From contig CM054114.1 of the NCBI GenBank assembly GCA_028673005.1, positions 10,881,108 through 10,945,107 on the forward strand: 64,000 nt of DNA. The letters are read 5' to 3'. This document shows positions 59,430-64,000 of the stretch, piece after piece; within the stretch, counting starts at the first letter, position 1; each line of letters starts with the position of its first letter. The notes beneath the pieces are model-generated. The model was not told the DNA's origin, did no database searches, and worked only from the letters and a program-made list of their open reading frames with translations. Made by a program: the position numbers and the translations under genes. This stretch comes from Tanypteryx hageni (taxonomy: Eukaryota > Arthropoda > Insecta > Odonata > Petaluridae).

Positions 59430-60037
59430 CACTTATCCCTCGCATAACACGGGAGATGCGATCTCGAAAATCGCCGAGTAAATCAAAACTAACACTTCGT
59501 ATAAAATTCGGGGTTTCTATTTATTTTAAAATAAAGCAATTTTGAAATTCGATTATAAGTATAATATATTAATCAGAAGTTTTAATTTGGTTGTAATAAT
59601 AACATAAGCATTATATAAATGAGCCTTCTCATTAAATAAAAAATAAATTCATAAAAGAAAGTTGAACTCATAAGTAAAGAGCAAACAGAGAAATTAACAC
59701 TGATGCTAAACTAAACAAAAACAATACAATCTGGGGAAATTCAAAATTAAAGGAATAAAAAATGTTTAGCAAGGAAATATATTTAATTATAAAATTGAAA
59801 AAACTAATTTAACAAAAACTTCGATAAATTTGTCCCCAATCACTGTAATCTTCAGGTTCATAAACAAATTTACCAACAGAGATCCAGTGTAAATAGAGAA
59901 ATGGTTCCATTTTTTTGACTGTGTAAAACCAAAACCGTGTACATTAAGCCCGTGTAAATCGAGGGATGGTCGCGTTTTCTTGACCGTGTAAAACAAAACT
60001 TTGTACATCATGTACCATGTAAATCGAGGGATAGGTG
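59430..60037. mobile_element. pogo/Tigger-like miniature element (about 608 bp)
   Basis: The left end CACTTATCCCTCGCATAACA (after a TA) and the right end, read inverted as CACCTATCCCTCGATTTACA, match in CAC-TATCCCTCG and beyond, giving an inverted repeat of about 23 bp. TATCCCTCG-type termini after TA fit the pogo/Tigger branch of Tc1-mariner. The right flank is TG rather than TA, so one target base has changed or the end is off by a base. No transposase frame. The right third contains the 65-bp tandem described separately. Confidence 0.65.
59887..60037 (+). repeat. 65-bp subterminal tandem repeat inside the pogo-like element
   Basis: The block starting GTGTAAATMGAG recurs at 59887, 59952 and (partially) 60017, exactly 65 bp apart. 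The first two copies share TTGACYGTGTAAAACMAAA and a GTACAT stretch. The third copy doubles as the right terminal inverted repeat, so the terminus itself has been duplicated inward twice. Confidence 0.75.
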
Positions 60038-61158
60038 TGTTCCGAAAAATGGGTTTATCTTAAGCAGCCTAAACGTACGAACATGCTGTTGCAGAGAAAT
60101 GAGTGTGCAATGAAACGACGCTTCCGGCGAAATGAGCCGATGACGTCACGTAGCGCAATGGCTTCTCGCGCGCCTTCTCTTGTAAGAGAGGGCCGCCGTC
60201 GTCTCCGAGAGATATCTTAAAACGCGGGAGCGATCGATGGAGCGCTCATTAGGGAAGCTGGGAAGCGAGTCTACGCAAGAGAGAGAGAGAGATAGGCAGT
60301 GGGGTTGCGAAGCGTCTTACGAAGTATAGCATTAGTCACCGGAATCGATGAATATCTCTCTGTGAAAATTAATGTAAGCCATCAATTGCTGGAAAGAATT
60401 TCTCCTGCGAACGCTAATGATATTTTGAATGTGGTTATTTTCGAGTTACCTTGATTCTTTCGTTTAAATAGGTATACGTAGGGTTGCAGCTGACGAAGCA
60501 GGAATAATTGTTCAGTCCATATTAACCAGCTAGTTATAATCCCATTGATTGCGGAAGTCGAAACCATATTAAATTTTTATCTTGCATTAATAAATTGTGG
60601 ATAGTTTACGTTCCATAGGTGAATATTTTACCACGACGCAATTGCTCGCAGCTATTCTGAACGCCCAACTACCATCTGTTATAGACTTCGATGTCTTTCG
60701 GTAACCTTTTTTCATATCATTACATACTTACTAGTTGCTTAATGAAGTATGCATCGGACTTTTAACACTAAAGAGACTTTATTAGATTTTAAAAGCGTTA
60801 AATTTCGAAAGATTTTCCATTTCATTCGAATCAAACGATTTTCCGCATAAGAAGCTTTGAATAAAAATATTTTACTCTTCTAATTCCTCACTGTGCCGCA
60901 TGGAATGATGGCAGCACTGAAGCAAAAGCGACTTTTTCGAGTTATTTGGAACCCACCGACCCACCGATCGCTCCCTTTTTCAACTGCGCTAATCGCTCAC
61001 GAAAAAAAGACGCTCCTCCCTTATTTTTATTTCCAAAGACGCCTAATTTTGGGAATATCACGCTTTCCCGCGGGATCGAAAAAAAGAAGAACGTCAGCGC
61101 GCGCAACTTTTTCACGAGGAAACTCTCTCTCCCCCCTCATCATATCGCTGTCAACTCC

Positions 61159-61189
<31 letters not shown>

Positions 61190-61380
61190 CCTCCTCTCCC
61201 TCTCTCCTCTCCCTCTATCCTCTCCCTCTATTCTTTCCCTCTATCCTCTCTCTCTCTCTCTCTATTCTCTCCCTCTATCCTCTACCTCTATTCTCAGCCT
61301 CGACTCCACTCGGTCAGCCCTTTCATTCTTTTTCAGAACCGGTTTCGCCCAGTCGTAGCGTAGTGACGCACTTGTAGCCT
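60038..61380. other. CpG-containing patch, AT-rich DNA, then CT-rich tract
   Basis: 60105-60235 is CpG-rich with a consensus CRE (TGACGTCA near 60141), a weak promoter candidate with no supporting transcript features. 60330-60890 is AT-rich. 61120-61290 is C/T-rich with (CT)n at about 61159-61178 and repeating CTCTATCCTCTCC units. No gene recognised. Confidence 0.45.
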
Positions 61381-64000
61381 TTCAAACTTCCGACGATACA
61401 AATATCTACTTCTCTCGTCAAGCCACTCATATGGAGACCTTTGTATATTTTAATATCACGAGTGATTTTTACTCCATAACATGATTTAGTTTATTGCGGC
61501 AATAATTCCGATATTTTTGCCATAGGGGAATAACGATGAAGTGACCGGTCTTTCGCGCGTTAAGAGGCCTCTGTCGAAAGCGCGTGCTAAAAGATCCTTT
61601 CGTAAGCGAAATAGGATCGTTTTGAGAAGATGCCGACTCGTGTGCGATGCATGCGTACCCCCGTTGTTGTGCAACAATGGCCCGATCAATGAGTCAACCG
61701 ACCTTCCGCCTTAGAAGGTCTCTCCATAGATGCGAAGAAAGAGGTTGCATGCCATTGCTTCCACTAGCAGACGTACGGATTGCCGAAAGGGAGCTCAGGG
61801 GAAAAAAGGTCGGTTCATAAATATTAATGAGAAGCGTGCCTTTGGCGGCCGGGAGGCGTAAGAGTTTGATTGGAAGGAAGTTAAGGGTGTCGGTGGATTC
61901 GAAAAAAAATGTTACGCGGTTAAACATAACAATCGCAGGGATCGCTCTCTGTCGCAGTCGATACAGAAGGTTAAAGATCGAATATTTAAAGACGAAGAAT
62001 GCTCTTACTACCTATAGCATGAATGCTTAGATATACTTTGTTGTACAATTGGTCGTTGAGTATCTGCAATGCTCTTTTGTTTCTGTCACTTCGGTAAATC
62101 TTCGCTCATTACAAAACAAGACGATGGCTAGATGATAAATATATATGAAATATTCGGCGATATATATTACAATTTTATATGATACTTTTTTATTTTAATT
62201 TCGAAGAATTGGCCATGATTATGCAATAGACCCAAATATTACGATATTATCATTTTATATTTTTTAAAGTGACATGTTAGATTTATTATAATTTTTCTCC
62301 ATCTCTAGTCCAAGTAAATGGTTGTAATTGGTTTGGATTTTGAGAGTAATTCCCTCCATAGCAACGCGAGAAATGCCATCTTCATCGGAGAGACAAAGAT
62401 TTTGAGTGGATTTACCACCCTCTATAAATCTTCCCTAAACTCTCCAATTTTAATAGCCCTTAGGGGAATTCTTACTCATAGACTTCTCTACCCTACATTT
62501 AAAGCGGAGTTTAGTCTAGATTAATCTTCATGAGGAAAAGTTCTTGAGGGTGAATGAAGACAAATGGGTCTCATTTCCCGTATCGTAGAACCGCATCGTA
62601 AATATACCTGCGTGTACGCGCTCGTACACTCGCACGCCAAAACGTGGCGCTGTGCAAAGTTCATCTACGACCTCAATCTTCCTATTCTTAATTATATGTT
62701 TGCTAAACGTCCCATAGTTTAGCGATCTATTTTTCTCATTAAAATTAACTTAGTTGGTATTTTTTAAGGGTCGAATACGGTTTTTCTGGCTTCAAGGGAC
62801 GCAAAAAAGAGCAAGGATAGGAAGAGCGGGAGAGAAAAAAATGCCTCCTATTAGTACTGATTATGATGTCAGATGAAAAATCTCACGAGAAGGTCATACT
62901 TGGGCAAAAGCGGAAAAACCTTTTTTTTCATCCAGAGAGTGTGAGTGGGCGTATGGAGGTGGGTGAGTAGGGGGGAAGGATTTTTTTAGGAAGGGAGAGA
63001 AGGGGCGGGAGAAGGAGGCAAGGATATCCCCTGAGCTTACCCACCCATTACCCGCCTGCATTTTTCATGCGTAATCTGCTTCAACTTTATCTCGTGGCCC
63101 GGTCCCATTTTTCAGGACGATTTCCCCGACCGCGCGAGACTCGAACAGACCTCTAGAGGACTATGGCGGAAAAGGGGAAGATGAAGATCGTAGGACAGAA
63201 AGAGAAGCGCTTCCTTTTCTATCAGCGGCCAACGTTTGCGCTTTTTTATTTATTTTTCCTTCCGTTTTATTTACTCATCGCGAAACGGCTCGCGCAATGC
63301 ATGCCGGGGCGGGAGGGACACGCGGGACCTCCGCTAGCACTCGCACATAGAGGGAGAGAGTAACTAACGGAGAGCATGGGAAGCGCGTCCTATGCCCCTC
63401 TCTGCCTCCCCCCCTCACAAAAAGCCCCTTCCCCGTCCCCCTCGCCGCTCCGATGCGGGCGCCGCTAACGTTAAAATTCCGAAAAAAACAACCTCCTTTT
63501 TTATTAAGCTTACTCTTCTTTCCGCTAGAGGGAGAGTTAGGGAGAGAGAGAGATAGAAAGAAAGAGATAGCCGAAACGTTTCCTCCTGTTTCTCCCACCC
63601 GCCGTCGGGAGCGCCTCGGTCGGAGGAACACGAAATGATGGAGGAGAGTGAGTCAAGACTCCCAGGAGGGGGTGTGGCTTACTGGGTTGTGACAGAGAGA
63701 GAGAGAAAGAGAGAGATGTATGGAAGGCCGAGGAAAAAAACCGTACGAGAGAAAAGTAAGGGAAAAAGTTTTGGGTATGGCCAAGGGGTAGGTACGGATG
63801 ATATGGAGAGGGGAAAGCGGTAGGGGGAGCTTATGCGGTGGAAGGGAAAAGAATTCGGCAGGAGGGCCATTGGGGTAGAGGATCCGGAGGGGTGGGGGCG
63901 GCTGCAGAGGCAGCTGGTCCAGGAGACGCGCACGGCGCATGCGCCAAGATCGCTCGCCTTCCCCACTCCCCCCTCCCACACCCGCTCCCCAACCACTCCC
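61381..64000. other. AT-rich then CpG/GA-containing DNA to the window end
   Basis: AT-rich at 62030-62340, mixed to about 62800, purine-rich at 62940-63030, CpG-containing at 63120-63480, then GA tracts at 63535-63575 and 63690-63720. No recognisable coding sequence. The last kilobase has overlapping frames on both strands with low-complexity content. Confidence 0.5.

Noticed and set aside
1..64000. CRISPR array or bacterial operon
   Set aside because: No regularly spaced direct repeats with unique spacers, and no clustered co-directional genes. Composition and mobile elements are eukaryotic.

Overview
This 64-kb window looks like non-coding, repeat-rich nuclear DNA from an animal, most likely an arthropod and probably an insect. 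The basis is a mosaic of AT-rich unique DNA and long polypurine/polypyrimidine tracts, many (CT)n, (AT)n and (GT)n microsatellites, tRNA-derived SINEs, hAT-type and pogo-type miniature DNA transposons, and an RTE-like LINE with an arthropod-type endonuclease/reverse transcriptase. There is no sign of prokaryotic organisation (no operons, no ribosome-binding sites). I recognise no host protein-coding gene: nearly every open frame of 60-250 codons is low-complexity Ser/Pro/Leu or Arg/Glu/Gly translation of CT or GA tracts. The species cannot be named from sequence alone.

Layout. 1-4650: alternating purine/pyrimidine tracts and AT-rich DNA, a 21-bp hairpin (3286-3338) and a CpG-rich block (3771-4340). 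4652-4830: tRNA-derived SINE with an ATT tail. 5-13 kb: microsatellites, one hAT fragment and weak tRNA-like remnants. 13.1-14.2 kb: a second hAT-like family in two copies, then a 97-bp direct duplication. 15.2 kb: an imperfect palindrome with a hammerhead-like CTGATGA in its loop. 16.6-18.2 and 21.7-22.6 kb: long CT/GA domains. 28.8, 36.6 and 58.7 kb: three copies of one hAT miniature family, one with a perfect 8-bp target duplication. 31.2 kb: a different hAT miniature element. 33.5-33.95 kb: a near-perfect 172-bp-arm palindrome set in (AT)n, carrying a Penelope-like hammerhead-ribozyme motif. 38.2-44.2 kb: a nested repeat cluster containing the only convincing protein-coding sequence, a 5'-truncated, frameshifted RTE-like LINE (minus strand) inserted into the tail of a tRNA-derived SINE. 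45.5-45.7 kb: eleven copies of a 17-bp minisatellite. 59.4-60.0 kb: a pogo/Tigger-like miniature element with an internal 65-bp tandem. The rest is AT-rich DNA and CT/GA tracts.

How the parts relate. The LINE and the adjacent SINE share a 3' hairpin (CTGTC-4 nt-GACAG) followed by an ATGATGATGATATTCA tail, which suggests the SINE is mobilised by this LINE family. The two palindromes both carry hammerhead-like cores, which points to Penelope-like retroelement termini. No copy seen here looks autonomous. The most interesting items are the SINE-LINE nest, the large palindrome with its ribozyme-like core, and the dated series of hAT miniature elements.
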